Position numbers and translations under genes: made by a program. Below, one piece after another: positions 44,651 to 54,060 of a stretch of 64,000 nucleotides of DNA (position 1 is the first letter of the stretch; each line of letters begins with the position of its first letter). Source of the DNA: Cytobacillus firmus DS1 (GTDB taxonomy: Bacteria > Bacillota > Bacilli > Bacillales > Cytobacillaceae). Under the pieces are notes generated by a model. The model was not told the origin of the DNA. It ran no database searches and was given only the letters and a program-made list of their open reading frames with translations. The DNA lies in contig NZ_APVL01000003.1 of NCBI RefSeq assembly GCF_000565285.1, forward strand, positions 186,001 through 250,000. Reading direction: 5' to 3'.

Positions 44651-46165
44651 TTGAATGATAAATCCGGCAGTATAAACAGTGTATTTTGGGTTTCAGCCGT
44701 AATTATAACATTCTTAGTATTACTGGGGGCCCTGGCTCCTGATCTGTTCGCCAGTGCTGCAACAGAAGCGTTTGATTTCACTACATACGCATTTGGCTGG
44801 TTTTACTTAATTTCGGTCTTGTTTTTTGTCTTATTCTGTATCTTTCTGGCTATCAGCAAATATGGCCGTCTCAAGCTTGGGAATGATGAAGATAAAGCGG
44901 ATTATCCATTTTTCACATGGATTGGGATGTTATTCAGTGCAGGGTTTGGGATTGGATTGGTTTTCTGGGGAATTGCCGAGCCGATGAGCCATTATTTCAC
45001 TCCGCCAAGAGAAGGCATGGATCCTTTAACAGCGGAAGCGGCCCGCGAGGCGATGGGCTACTCCTTTTTCCACTGGGGAGTCAGCCAATGGTCCGTGTTT
45101 ACGATCGTGGGACTGGCCATGGGGTATTTCCAATTCAGGAGGAGAGAAAACGGACTGATCTCTACCACTTTAACTCCTTTGTTCAGCAAGAAAAAAGATC
45201 CTGTCCTGCTGAAAAAGGTCATTGATATCCTGGCTGTTATTGCAACGGTCATGGGCGTTGCAACCTCGCTTGGACTGGGCATTCTGCAGATTAACGGCGG
45301 GCTTGACGCAGTATTCGGCATTGAGCAGAGCACTATGACGCAAATTCTGATTATTGCGGTAATGACTTCTTTGTTTCTGCTGTCCTCCTCGACAGGTCTT
45401 GATAAAGGAATCAAATACTTGAGCAACATCAATCTCGGACTGGCACTGGTTTTGATGATTTTTGTACTGGTTACCGGCCCGACTGTGTTTATTTTAAATA
45501 CTTTTACACTTGGAATCGGCGACTATATCTCAAGTTTTATTAAATTGAGCCTGCGCTTGACCCCCTATAAGGGAGGCACATGGATCCGAGACTGGACGAT
45601 TTTTTACTGGGCATGGGCCATTGCCTGGTCCCCGTTTGTCGGTGCCTTTATTGCCCGTGTTTCCAGAGGGAGAACGATCCGCGAATTTGTTGTCGGCGTC
45701 CTGATTGTTCCACCGCTCATCGCGCTTGTGTGGATTGCCGTATTCGGCGGCACAGCGCTGCACTTTGATTTATTCGGCGGCACACAGATTGCAGAGGCCG
45801 TTAACAATGATGTGACTTCTGCGTTGTTCCAGACCTATAACCAATTGCCTTTCAGCTTTTTGGTTTCGGTACTGTCCATTCTGCTGATTCTGACATTCTT
45901 AATTACATCGGCGGATTCGGCAACTTATATCCTCAGTGTTATGACCGCTAACGGCACCCTGAATCCGCCTCTATTCCCGCGGATTGTCTGGGGCGTGCTG
46001 ATGGGAGCAATTGCCGCGGTCCTGCTGTTAAGCAGCGGACTAGAAGGCCTTCAGACAGCCTCTCTGGTCTCGGCGCTGCCATTTACCATTATCCTGATTT
46101 TCATGTGCATATCGCTGTTGAAAATGCTGCGCAGGGAAACAATACCTGTCAAGCGCAAAAAATAA
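44651..46165 (+). CDS. BCCT family betaine/choline/carnitine transporter
   Basis: A 504-residue sodium- or proton-coupled transporter with twelve predicted helices, for osmoprotectants such as glycine betaine. Family motifs are GIGLVFWGIAEPMSHY, AMGYSFFHWGVSQWSVF and the helix 8 signature WTIFYWAWAIAWSPFVGAFI. The TTG at 44651 is chosen because AGGGGGG lies 7 nt upstream; the in-frame GTG thirty nt earlier has no ribosome site. A terminator follows. Substrate choice cannot be settled by eye, though the Trp-rich helix suggests betaine. Confidence 0.93.
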   Translation: MNDKSGSINSVFWVSAVIITFLVLLGALAPDLFASAATEAFDFTTYAFGWFYLISVLFFVLFCIFLAISKYGRLKLGNDEDKADYPFFTWIGMLFSAGFGIGLVFWGIAEPMSHYFTPPREGMDPLTAEAAREAMGYSFFHWGVSQWSVFTIVGLAMGYFQFRRRENGLISTTLTPLFSKKKDPVLLKKVIDILAVIATVMGVATSLGLGILQINGGLDAVFGIEQSTMTQILIIAVMTSLFLLSSSTGLDKGIKYLSNINLGLALVLMIFVLVTGPTVFILNTFTLGIGDYISSFIKLSLRLTPYKGGTWIRDWTIFYWAWAIAWSPFVGAFIARVSRGRTIREFVVGVLIVPPLIALVWIAVFGGTALHFDLFGGTQIAEAVNNDVTSALFQTYNQLPFSFLVSVLSILLILTFLITSADSATYILSVMTANGTLNPPLFPRIVWGVLMGAIAAVLLLSSGLEGLQTASLVSALPFTIILIFMCISLLKMLRRETIPVKRKK

Positions 46166-46169
46166 CCGG

Positions 46170-46199
46170 GCAGACCTCTGGGAGGAGGTCTGTTTTTTT
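46170..46199 (+). terminator. Terminator of BCCT gene
   Basis: CAGACCTC and GGAGGTCTG pair around TGGGA and are followed by seven T residues. Confidence 0.85.
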
Positions 46200-46227
46200 G
46201 ACTTTGTTGGCGGGGAGCTGGCGGTCG

Positions 46228-46325
46228 GGACTCTGGGGTGCAGATTTTCGCTTTGTGTATCTGAAGTTTGACTGAGTTCGGACTCTGTGGCGCAGATTTT
46301 CGCTTTCAGTGTCCGAAGTTCCGCC
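46228..46325. repeat. Two-unit direct repeat, 52-bp step
   Basis: GGACTCTGGGGTGCAGATTT starts at 46228 and GGACTCTGTGGCGCAGATTT at 46280, followed in both by TCGCTTT and then by a CTGAAGTT or CCGAAGTT word. It lies in the 362-nt gap between the BCCT and AtoE genes. It resembles the other periodic intergenic arrays in style, but with a longer step. Confidence 0.55.
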
Positions 46326-46527
46326 ACATGTTCCTTACAATGTCCCGATCCGCGATTGCCGCTTTTACTATTTTGACGTCCATATCCCAATCCCCTTTAC
46401 ACAATTTACTCTCCCAATTTAAATGGCAAAAGCCTTTTATACAAGAATTATTTCAGAAAAGAAGGAATAAACTGAATTTTACAGAAAGTATATTAGGTTC
46501 GAGAAAAAATTTTTAGGGGGTTGCAGC

Positions 46528-47847
46528 ATGAGGATACTTGTATCATTCTTTAACCGCATTATGCAGCGGTACTTGCCGGATCCATTTTTATTTGTCATTA
46601 TCCTAACTTTTGCCGTTTTTGGATTAGGCTTGATTTTTACAGATAATGGGCCTTACCAGATGGTTCAGCATTGGGGAAACGGATTTTGGGGCCTTTTGAC
46701 TTTTTCCATGCAGATGGTGCTGGTTTTAGTCACAGGACATGTATTAGCCAGCAGCAATATTTTTAAAAAGGGGTTAGGCGCCCTGGCATCATTGGCCAAA
46801 TCTCCCGGCCAGGCCATCCTGATTGTGTCATTCGTTTCGATGGTTGCAAGCTTAATTAACTGGGGTTTCGGCCTTGTAATCGGCGCCCTGTTTGCAAAAG
46901 AGCTTGCTAAAAAGGTGAAAAATGTGGATTATCGCCTTTTAATTGCAAGCGCTTACGGAGGATTCGTTGTCTGGCACGGGGGGATTTCCGGCTCGATTCC
47001 ATTGACGATTGCTACGCCGGGCCACTTCTCTGAAGATATGATTGGCGTTATTTCTACAGACCAGACGATTTTCGCCGGCTTTAATATCTTTATTGTTATC
47101 GCACTATTATTAGTTTTGCCTTTTGTAAACCGCTTTATGATGCCATCGAAAGAGGAAACCATTGTGGTTGACCCTGCACTTCTTCAGGAAGACATCCAGG
47201 CAGCTGCAATTGAAAAAGAGGCAATGACACCTGCTGAACGCCTGGAAAACAGCCGCATCATTTCCCTGCTTGCCGGGATTCTTGGACTTGCGTTCTTATT
47301 TTATTATTTCGCATCAAAGGGCTTTAATCTAAATCTTGATATCGTAAACTTCTTGTTCCTGTTCCTGGGCATTCTTTTTCATGGAACGCCTAAACAGTTC
47401 CTCGAAGCTGTCCTGAATGCGGTAAAAGGAGCAAGCGGCATCATTATTCAGTTCCCGTTTTATGCCGGAATCATGGGCATGATGACCGCCTCAGGACTTG
47501 CTGCGGTGATGTCCGAAGCATTTGTCAGCATTTCGAATGATTACACGTTCCATTTCTTCGCGTTCTTAAGCGCGGGTGTAGTGAACTTCTTTGTTCCTTC
47601 AGGGGGAGGACAGTGGGCTGTTCAGGCTCCAATTATGCTTGAAGCGGCTCAATCAATGGGGGCTTCCATCCCCAAAACGGCCATGGCGGTCGCATGGGGT
47701 GATGCCTGGACCAACTTAATTCAGCCTTTCTGGGCGCTGCCGGCACTCGCCATTGCGGGGTTAAAAGCGAAAGACATCATGGGATTCTGCGTGCTGACTC
47801 TCCTGGTCAGCGGCGTGATCATTTCAATGGGATTCTTATTTTTCTAA
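46528..47847 (+). CDS. Short-chain fatty acid transporter (AtoE family)
   Basis: A 439-residue permease with about eleven membrane helices, related to AtoE of the acetoacetate/butyrate uptake system. Motifs are YGGFVVWHGGISGSIPLTIA, HGTPKQFLEAVLNAVKGASG and FFVPSGGGQWAVQAPIMLEA. The ATG has TTAGGGGG 7 nt upstream. It would feed short-chain fatty acids to beta-oxidation enzymes like those at the start of the window, but it is 40 kb away and has no FadR-like box in view. Its own terminator follows. Confidence 0.92.
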   Translation: MRILVSFFNRIMQRYLPDPFLFVIILTFAVFGLGLIFTDNGPYQMVQHWGNGFWGLLTFSMQMVLVLVTGHVLASSNIFKKGLGALASLAKSPGQAILIVSFVSMVASLINWGFGLVIGALFAKELAKKVKNVDYRLLIASAYGGFVVWHGGISGSIPLTIATPGHFSEDMIGVISTDQTIFAGFNIFIVIALLLVLPFVNRFMMPSKEETIVVDPALLQEDIQAAAIEKEAMTPAERLENSRIISLLAGILGLAFLFYYFASKGFNLNLDIVNFLFLFLGILFHGTPKQFLEAVLNAVKGASGIIIQFPFYAGIMGMMTASGLAAVMSEAFVSISNDYTFHFFAFLSAGVVNFFVPSGGGQWAVQAPIMLEAAQSMGASIPKTAMAVAWGDAWTNLIQPFWALPALAIAGLKAKDIMGFCVLTLLVSGVIISMGFLFF

Positions 47848-47854
47848 AAGGAAA

Positions 47855-47881
47855 AGAGCATGGCACCCGCCATGCTCTTCT
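47855..47881 (+). terminator. Terminator of AtoE-type gene
   Basis: GAGCATGGC and GCCATGCTC form a perfect stem around ACCC, followed by TTCTATT. Confidence 0.75.
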
Positions 47882-47909
47882 ATTATGAGCAGCTGCCTCA
47901 TCGGGAGGC

Positions 47910-48101
47910 TTAAATTCCATTATGATGATCATTTTTCATGTTATGCATATAGGACTCCATGTAGGCTCTCTCTGACTCAGATACATGCTTTTCATTTTCC
48001 CCGGTGTCATAGTCGTCAATTCCATGCTTTTTATGCCACCAGTCCACAAACATTCCTGTTCCCAGCAATACTGCACAAAAGCCCAGCAAATATAGAATCA
48101 A
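47910..48101 (-). CDS. Small single-helix membrane protein
   Basis: A 63-residue protein. A hydrophobic segment ILYLLGFCAVLLGTGMFVDW is followed by a charged His/Glu-rich tail (KKHGIDDYDTGENEKHV, ending MKNDHHNGI). The TTG at 48101 is supported by GAGGTG 6 nt upstream; the frame is open further but without a start signal. No family was recognised. Histidines in the tail might bind metal. It is downstream of no obvious operon partner. Confidence 0.65.
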   Translation of the reverse strand: MILYLLGFCAVLLGTGMFVDWWHKKHGIDDYDTGENEKHVSESERAYMESYMHNMKNDHHNGI

Positions 48102-48176
48102 TGTGATCACCTCTATATAGTATATTGATTTTTCAGAAAATATTGATATATTTACCAAGCCTATTTTTCTATGAGG

Positions 48177-49184
48177 CTACACTTTTACCGTCTCCGGCAG
48201 GTCCTGATAGCCCTCCTGATATATGCGGCTGATGATCGATTCGATGGCAGGCTCTTCCACTGTCAGATCTTTGATATTATGTGTTTCGGTAATTTGAGCA
48301 ATCAGTCCTGAAGCTGACACATCATCCCGGTTAAATCGAATCCAGAAGCGGCTTGCTTCTTCTTTAAACACCTCACCGCCCCTAAGCTTTAGGCTGCGTG
48401 ATGATTCCTCCAGGTCAACGATGAGTGTCCTCGTTTTGCCGAAACGCTCTTTGACGACTGCGATTTCCCCGTCATACACCTTTTGCCCATGGTCGATGAG
48501 AATCATCCGCTCACAGAGCTTTTCGATATCCTCCATATCATGGGTGGTTAAAATGACGGTTATGCTGCGCTCTTTATTAATCTCTTTTATAAAAGTCCTC
48601 ATCTTTTCCTTTGCGACGACATCCAGGCCAATGGTCGGCTCATCCAGGAACAGGATGGGCGGGTCGTGCAGCAGGGATGCGGCAATGTCTGCCCTCATCC
48701 TTTGCCCTAACGACAGCTGGCGGACCGGCGTGCTCAGGAATTCATCCAGCCCCAATATCTCGGTGAAAGTATCCATATTTTCCTTATACCGCTTATCCGG
48801 CACCTGATAGATTTCCTTCAGCAACTCAAACGATTCAATTGTAGGCAGGTCCCACCAGAGCTGCGTTCTCTGGCCGAAAACCACTCCGATATTCTTGGCA
48901 TTTTCCTGCCTGTTTTCATAGGGAATGATGCCGTTCACCTTCACACTTCCTGAAGTTGGAACCAGAATGCCCGTCAGCATTTTGATGGTGGTGGATTTTC
49001 CTGCGCCATTCGGCCCAATATAGCCGACCATTTCCCCCTCATTGATCGAAAAGCTGATGTCTTTTACAGCTTCTTTCTTAATATGCTCTCTTTTTACGAG
49101 ACTCTTTACAGCGCCAAGGAAGCCTGTCTCCCGCTTGGCAATCATAAAGTCCTTCATTAGATGTTCGACCTCTATAACCGGCAA
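48177..49184 (-). CDS. ABC transporter ATP-binding protein (ABC-2 exporter)
   Basis: A 335-residue ATPase. Walker A is GPNGAGKSTTIK near residue 59, the signature is RQLSLGQRMRADIAASLL near 160, and Walker B is PILFLDEPTIGLDVV near 180, with the switch His in TTHDMEDI. About 90 C-terminal residues beyond the core may be regulatory. The TTG start lies 6 nt from GGAGGG. It follows two permease genes in one operon; together they form an exporter of the type whose permeases carry DUF990-like domains. Substrate unknown. Confidence 0.93.
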   Translation of the reverse strand: MPVIEVEHLMKDFMIAKRETGFLGAVKSLVKREHIKKEAVKDISFSINEGEMVGYIGPNGAGKSTTIKMLTGILVPTSGSVKVNGIIPYENRQENAKNIGVVFGQRTQLWWDLPTIESFELLKEIYQVPDKRYKENMDTFTEILGLDEFLSTPVRQLSLGQRMRADIAASLLHDPPILFLDEPTIGLDVVAKEKMRTFIKEINKERSITVILTTHDMEDIEKLCERMILIDHGQKVYDGEIAVVKERFGKTRTLIVDLEESSRSLKLRGGEVFKEEASRFWIRFNRDDVSASGLIAQITETHNIKDLTVEEPAIESIISRIYQEGYQDLPETVKV

Positions 49185-49195
49185 TTCCAGCCCTC

Positions 49196-50002
49196 CTATG
49201 AACCTGTACTTTTATATCTCTTTAAACCCAGCATCCAAATTGAATAAGCAATAGCGAAAAAGACGATGCCGACAAGCGGCGAGTAATACCCGATATTCTC
49301 CGGGAAAAAGGGTGTTTCCTTTTCCAAAAGGACAGCCGCGGGAAAATAGTTCACAAAGCCGAATGGGATCACAAAAGCCGTAAACCATTGGACAGCTTTC
49401 GGATAAATGACCAGAGGATAATTGGTCAGATTTCGGGCAGGAAACATGGCCACCCAATAAAATTGCTCCGATTTCGTCGTCCAGAAAGCGAGTGCAGAAA
49501 TCATGACGAGCAGGCCGCCCTGAATAAGGATGCCTCCAACCACAGATAACAGCAGAAACAAGCTTTTCCCAATTGTCCAATCCAGCTGCAGCTCAAAGCT
49601 GACCCAGATAAAAATGCCGATGCTGAAGATGAACTGTCCAAATGCGCCAACATCAAATTTCATCGCCATGAAATGAAAAAATGGATTGATGGGCCTGACA
49701 AGGAAGCGGTCAAACGTGCCGTTTAAAATGTAGGTGTCCAGCCCCCTGAAATGAAAAAAGAGAATGATGCAGAACCCCCAGGATAATACAGCGACTGCAA
49801 ATAGAAACAGCATCTCGTAAAAGGTCCATGAGCCGAGTTCCTGAAACTGATAAAGCATAATCCACATCGTGACAGCGGTGCCCGTATAGGATGTTATGAG
49901 GCCGACAATCCTCATGACAAAAGCAAAACGATACTGCAGCTGGGCCCTCACCCCTGCGGAGATGAGCTTGAAATATAAATCGAAATATTTTACAACACTC
50001 AC
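49196..50002 (-). CDS. ABC-2 permease subunit (DUF990-like), second
   Basis: A 268-residue permease with six predicted helices. It begins KYFDLYFKLISAGVRAQLQY and has GTFDRFLVRPINPFFHFMAM, the conserved cytosolic loop of this permease group. The GTG start has AGGGGGG upstream and lies 2 nt after the stop of the first permease gene. It probably forms a heterodimer with that permease and works with the ATPase encoded next. Confidence 0.9.
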   Translation of the reverse strand: MSVVKYFDLYFKLISAGVRAQLQYRFAFVMRIVGLITSYTGTAVTMWIMLYQFQELGSWTFYEMLFLFAVAVLSWGFCIILFFHFRGLDTYILNGTFDRFLVRPINPFFHFMAMKFDVGAFGQFIFSIGIFIWVSFELQLDWTIGKSLFLLLSVVGGILIQGGLLVMISALAFWTTKSEQFYWVAMFPARNLTNYPLVIYPKAVQWFTAFVIPFGFVNYFPAAVLLEKETPFFPENIGYYSPLVGIVFFAIAYSIWMLGLKRYKSTGS

Positions 50003-50004
50003 AT

Positions 50005-50814
50005 TTATCCCCCCTGCACCACTACTTTTTGGGATGCGCGATTCCAGACAAACCTTAACAGCAGATAACTGGACACAGCCCAGAATAATTGGACTCCCAG
50101 GGATAACAGAATCTCCTCACCAGTGATTTTCCCTATAAAAATCGCATTTGGTATGTAATAGATTCCCTGAAAAGGCAGGTAAAGCGCCATCGTTTCCAGC
50201 CAGCCCGGGAAAAACCACAGCGGAATGACCGATCCGGAAAGAAGGGACATCGCGAAGTAAAAGACATCGACAATCCCGCCCGTTTCAACGAGAAAAAAGG
50301 AAAGCAGCCCGAAGGACATTTCAATGCAATAGCGGATCAGGAATCCAATAAAAGCGGATACGATGAACAACGCCCAAGTCTCCCAGGCTGAAGGCAGTGT
50401 CAAATCCATAAAGATGAACATGACGGTGTATAAAGGGAGCAAAGCTGTCAGTATGTAAAAGGCCACACTGCCAAAGTCGGCAAAAAGGTAGCGGAGCGGC
50501 ACATCAAACGGTCTCATTAATTCCAGGGAAATATCTCCTGTCCGGACCTTCTCCTGGATTTCCCAGAGCGGAGTGCCCGCCCCATTTACTCCCGTTAAAA
50601 ATTGGCTGACCACTATATACGTCAGCATGGATTCAAAGCTGACACCACCTGCTTCTTCCCTACCGGCATATAAAGCGGTCCAGATCGAACCCCACATCAG
50701 CAGAAAAATGAGGTTTGAGCCCAGCCTGGACCATACATCGAACCGATAAACGGCTGATCGCAGAAAGGCCTTTTTTGTGAAGGTCCAATATAAACGAAAC
50801 CTGAACATCAGCAC
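50005..50814 (-). CDS. ABC-2 permease subunit, first
   Basis: A 269-residue permease with six predicted helices. The loop EIQEKVRTGDISLELMRPFD corresponds to the FDRFLVRPINP loop in its partner, which shows the two are related. It is the first gene of a three-gene leftward operon (permease, permease, ATPase). The start MLMFRFRLYWTFTKKAFL is near a weak ribosome box, and the third codon ATG is also possible. Exported substrate unknown. Confidence 0.9.
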   Translation of the reverse strand: MLMFRFRLYWTFTKKAFLRSAVYRFDVWSRLGSNLIFLLMWGSIWTALYAGREEAGGVSFESMLTYIVVSQFLTGVNGAGTPLWEIQEKVRTGDISLELMRPFDVPLRYLFADFGSVAFYILTALLPLYTVMFIFMDLTLPSAWETWALFIVSAFIGFLIRYCIEMSFGLLSFFLVETGGIVDVFYFAMSLLSGSVIPLWFFPGWLETMALYLPFQGIYYIPNAIFIGKITGEEILLSLGVQLFWAVSSYLLLRFVWNRASQKVVVQGG

Positions 50815-50987
50815 ACCCGCTTTTTGATTTTTTTGATTATTTAATATTTTAACATAATATGGGAGCTTAAAAATAAGAAGTTTAAAAAGAAGGGAAACGG
50901 TGGAATTTAAGAGAAAGGGTTGGCTTTTTCAGGGTTATGAATTAAAATAACATGTGGTTTATAAATATAAGAAAAAGGTGAATGATA

Positions 50988-52346
50988 TTGTTTGATGCAT
51001 CCAGAAAGAAGCATTCTTCTTCCGATCTGATAAAATTTCTCATACCGTCCTTAATTGGAATCAGCTTATTCATGGTTCCGATCAAATATCAAGGGGATAT
51101 TACGATACCCATCGCTATTTTTTCAGGATGGATCCAAAACCTGCTTACAGACTATCTTCCGGAAATTATGACCTTTATTATTGTCATTACATTCTTGGGT
51201 ACATTGCTGGCGAAGCTCGCCAAGCCTGCTTTTATTGAAAAAATCCCTTTTTTCAGGAACTTATTTGATGTTCCCTACATCTGGGCTGCAGCGAGATTTA
51301 TCGGCGCTGTTTTTGCGGTTATTACCCTATTTCAAATGGGGCCTGAACAGATCTGGTCTGAAAACACGGGAGGACTGCTCTTAAATGACCTTCTGCCGAT
51401 CCTGTTCTCGGTCTTTTTATTTGCAGGGCTTTTCCTGCCTTTGCTATTGAATTTCGGATTGCTTGAATTCTTTGGAGCGCTTTTAACAAAAATCATGCGT
51501 CCGGTCTTTAAGCTGCCTGGCAGGTCTTCAATTGACTGTGTAGCTTCCTGGCTTGGCGATGGCACGATTGGTGTTCTTCTGACCAGCAAGCAGTATGAGG
51601 AAGGCTATTATACGAAAAGGGAAGCCGCCATTATCGGCACTACTTTTTCCGTCGTATCCATTACCTTCAGCCTTGTTGTTATTTCACAGGTGAATCTCGG
51701 CCATATGTTTGTGCCTTTTTACCTGACCATTACAGCAGCAGGGTTCATTTGCGCCATTATCAGTCCGAGAATCTGGCCTCTGGCCAAAAAGCCTGATACG
51801 TATTATAACGGGCAGGAAGCGGAGCTTGATGAAAACATTCCTGAAGGACACACTCCTTTCAGCTGGGGACTTAAGCAGGCTTTAGATAAAGCACGCATCA
51901 ATCAAAGCCTGAAAGCCTTCTTCCAGGATGGCGCCAAAAACATTCTGGATATGTGGATGGGTGTTGCCCCGATTGTCATGGCTTTGGGAACATTGGCTCT
52001 GATTGTTGCTGAATACACACCGGTTTTCACTTATCTGGGAATGCCGTTCATTCCATTGCTTGAATTGATGCAGGTGCCGGAAGCAAAAGCAGCTTCTGAA
52101 ACACTTGTGGTCGGTTTCGCCGATATGTTCCTGCCATCCGTTATCGGAGCAGGCATCGAAAGTGAGATGACGCGATTTATTGTGGCTGCAGTATCTGTTA
52201 CCCAGCTGATTTATATGTCAGAGGTCGGCGGACTTCTGCTCGGCTCCAAAATACCTGTATCCTTCTGGGATCTTGTTATCATCTTTATACAGCGAACGCT
52301 TATTACGCTGCCGGTGATCGTGCTGGCTGCACACATTCTTTTTTAA
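50988..52346 (+). CDS. YjiH family membrane protein (nucleoside-recognition/Gate domain)
   Basis: A 452-residue protein with about eleven helices. Two Gate-like regions are visible: RSSIDCVASWLGDGTIGVLL near residue 180 and GFADMFLPSVIGAGIESEMT near 380. Its relatives in E. coli (YjiH) and in sporulating bacteria (SpoVV-like Gate proteins) are implicated in small-molecule transport; function here is unknown. The TTG at 50988 is 7 nt from AAAGGTG; the ATG at 50982 almost touches that box. A strong terminator follows. Confidence 0.88.
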   Translation: MFDASRKKHSSSDLIKFLIPSLIGISLFMVPIKYQGDITIPIAIFSGWIQNLLTDYLPEIMTFIIVITFLGTLLAKLAKPAFIEKIPFFRNLFDVPYIWAAARFIGAVFAVITLFQMGPEQIWSENTGGLLLNDLLPILFSVFLFAGLFLPLLLNFGLLEFFGALLTKIMRPVFKLPGRSSIDCVASWLGDGTIGVLLTSKQYEEGYYTKREAAIIGTTFSVVSITFSLVVISQVNLGHMFVPFYLTITAAGFICAIISPRIWPLAKKPDTYYNGQEAELDENIPEGHTPFSWGLKQALDKARINQSLKAFFQDGAKNILDMWMGVAPIVMALGTLALIVAEYTPVFTYLGMPFIPLLELMQVPEAKAASETLVVGFADMFLPSVIGAGIESEMTRFIVAAVSVTQLIYMSEVGGLLLGSKIPVSFWDLVIIFIQRTLITLPVIVLAAHILF

Positions 52347-52349
52347 CAT

Positions 52350-52387
52350 ACGAAAAGAGGTATCCTTATGCGGGATACCTCTTTTGT
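52350..52387. terminator. Bidirectional terminator after YjiH-like gene
   Basis: AAAAGAGGTATCC and GGGATACCTCTTTT form a long perfect stem with a 6-nt loop. It lies between convergent genes. Confidence 0.85.
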
Positions 52388-52390
52388 ATG

Positions 52391-52870
52391 TTAAAAGCAT
52401 TGAAAGGAACGAATTCTCCTCAAGTCTGTTCCGTAATACGTCCATCGCCAGTTTCTCCAGCGCCAGCCGGCTACTGAGTCTCTGCCGACAAAGGTCGGGT
52501 AGAACCAGAAGCTGTTTCCGTTTTGCAGCCATATAAAGGTATTGCGGAATAAGCAGCCTCTTATGGCACCGGGATCAACAGCGAATGTGCTGACCTGCTG
52601 CATTTGAGGGGTGAAGTTTGGCGGCGGAGCCGATGGCGGTCCATCCTGTCCTCCGGAGCCTCCTCCACCACCTGGAGGTCCCGGTGGAGGTCCCGGAGGT
52701 CCAAATCCGCCGCCCGGTCCACCTGGTGGCGGTCCTGGTGGTCCGAACCCTCCACCCGGCGGGAATCCCGGGATGCCGAAGCCTCCTCCTGATCCACCGC
52801 CCGGAAAAATGCGGCCATGTTCATTTTGCTCATACAAATATGGATAAAACGGATAGTTCATATAATCCAT
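52391..52870 (-). CDS. Gly/Pro-rich low-complexity protein with aromatic C-terminal domain
   Basis: A 159-residue protein I cannot assign. It begins MDYMNYPFYPYLYEQNE. A stretch of PGG, GPP and GGG repeats (about residues 20-85) follows, and then a compact aromatic domain with CLFRNTFIWLQNGNSFWFYP and WRWRNWRWTYYGTDLRRI, ending FQCF. The ATG at 52870 has AAAGGAG 7 nt upstream. The layout resembles spore coat or exosporium proteins, but no signal peptide is present. It lies 19 nt downstream of the duplicated P-loop gene, so the two are probably co-expressed. Confidence 0.75.
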   Translation of the reverse strand: MDYMNYPFYPYLYEQNEHGRIFPGGGSGGGFGIPGFPPGGGFGPPGPPPGGPGGGFGPPGPPPGPPGGGGGSGGQDGPPSAPPPNFTPQMQQVSTFAVDPGAIRGCLFRNTFIWLQNGNSFWFYPTFVGRDSVAGWRWRNWRWTYYGTDLRRIRSFQCF

Positions 52871-52889
52871 TTCGATACTCCTTTCGAGA

Positions 52890-53987
52890 TTAAACTTTCT
52901 CCGCAATCAGCAGCAGTTCAGAGCGGACCTGCTCTTTGATCCGGTCAACCACTGAAAAGTCCATAGCATTTACATAGATTTTTTCCAGCGTGTCCCGCTG
53001 GGTTTTTGCCCGTGCCAGATAGGAGATGGCTTCGGTCATTTTATTTTTATAACGGGTGCTGATATCCTTTAGCTGTTCAGCGTAAATTTCATCTGTGCCT
53101 GAGTTTATCGTTATTTCATACATATCTACGATTTCATCGCCATCACGATTCGGAAAATATTCATGCGGAGCTGTGCTGTCAAAGATAGCTAGGCCCAGCT
53201 CGCGTACGATGATCATATCCAGGCTGTGCGGGTCAAACCCGCAATGATAGATTTCAATATCAAATCCACGGCTTTCAGCTTCCTTTGCCAGTTTCTTCAG
53301 CATGGTGGACTTGCCGGAACCCGGACGCCCTTTTATGAAGTATCTTTTTTGAATATCCTTCGTCAGATTCGGCACAAAATCCACCGCTCCGATCGGAGTG
53401 GCTGCCCCTAAATAACGATGCTTTACACATGGAGTCTTATTTAGTTTCATATTTCCATAGAAGGTCGCGATCAGCTTTTTCGTCAGTTCATCTGCCTTCT
53501 GGAAATTCATATTTTCTATATAGATTTTTTCCCATTCATCATGAATCCTCAGTGCTTCGGCAAACGTGTCATAAGCCGCTGCAAAGGAATTGCTGATCTG
53601 GCCCGATAGTACAGTGATTTCTTCTTTACATGCAGCCAGTGCCCTTGAATCCCAGGCTTCCCCGAGATTGATATATTCCTCGACCGCGCCCGGTGCTTTC
53701 GGTTCAATCACATGCGGCGCTGTCCCATCGACAATGCCTGCTTTTAAAGAAGGGATGATGACGCCATCAAGCGATTGACTGTCAGACGAGCAATAAATAT
53801 ATTCCAGGTCATAGCCTTTTTCGGAAAGATCTGCCCCGATTGCTTTCATCAGAGATGATTTGCCTGTTCCCGGTCCGCCTTTTAAAATGAATAAGCGATC
53901 AAGCCCTGCCAGGTTCGATTCGAATAAATTGTGGAATCCCCGGGCTGTATTCCCGCCGGCGAAGTATTTTAATATTTTCCCAGCCAC
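52890..53987 (-). CDS. Internally duplicated P-loop ATPase of unknown function
   Basis: A 365-residue protein with two Walker A motifs, LKGGPGTGKSSLMKAIG near residue 37 and IKGRPGSGKSTMLKKLA near 217. The halves are clearly related: IYCSSDSQSLDGVIIPSL with DGTAPHVIEPKAPG in the first, IYHCGFDPHSLDMIIVREL with DSTAPHEYFPNRDG in the second. The GTG start lies about 7 nt from AAGGAAG. It is conserved in spore formers as an uncharacterised nucleotide-binding protein. It neighbours a Gly/Pro-rich protein. ATP use is inferred from motifs. Confidence 0.85.
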   Translation of the reverse strand: MAGKILKYFAGGNTARGFHNLFESNLAGLDRLFILKGGPGTGKSSLMKAIGADLSEKGYDLEYIYCSSDSQSLDGVIIPSLKAGIVDGTAPHVIEPKAPGAVEEYINLGEAWDSRALAACKEEITVLSGQISNSFAAAYDTFAEALRIHDEWEKIYIENMNFQKADELTKKLIATFYGNMKLNKTPCVKHRYLGAATPIGAVDFVPNLTKDIQKRYFIKGRPGSGKSTMLKKLAKEAESRGFDIEIYHCGFDPHSLDMIIVRELGLAIFDSTAPHEYFPNRDGDEIVDMYEITINSGTDEIYAEQLKDISTRYKNKMTEAISYLARAKTQRDTLEKIYVNAMDFSVVDRIKEQVRSELLLIAEKV

Positions 53988-54060
53988 TCCTACACTTCCT
54001 TTCGAAATGCATTTTCACCTTACAGTATGCAAAAGGAGCGGTTTGGGTGAGTGCCTATAA

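Noticed and set aside
52604..52893. Plus-strand frames rich in Pro and Gly opposite the 52391-52870 gene
   Set aside because: They are antisense shadows of a GC-rich repeat-coding region; the minus-strand frame has the ribosome site and the coherent aromatic domain.
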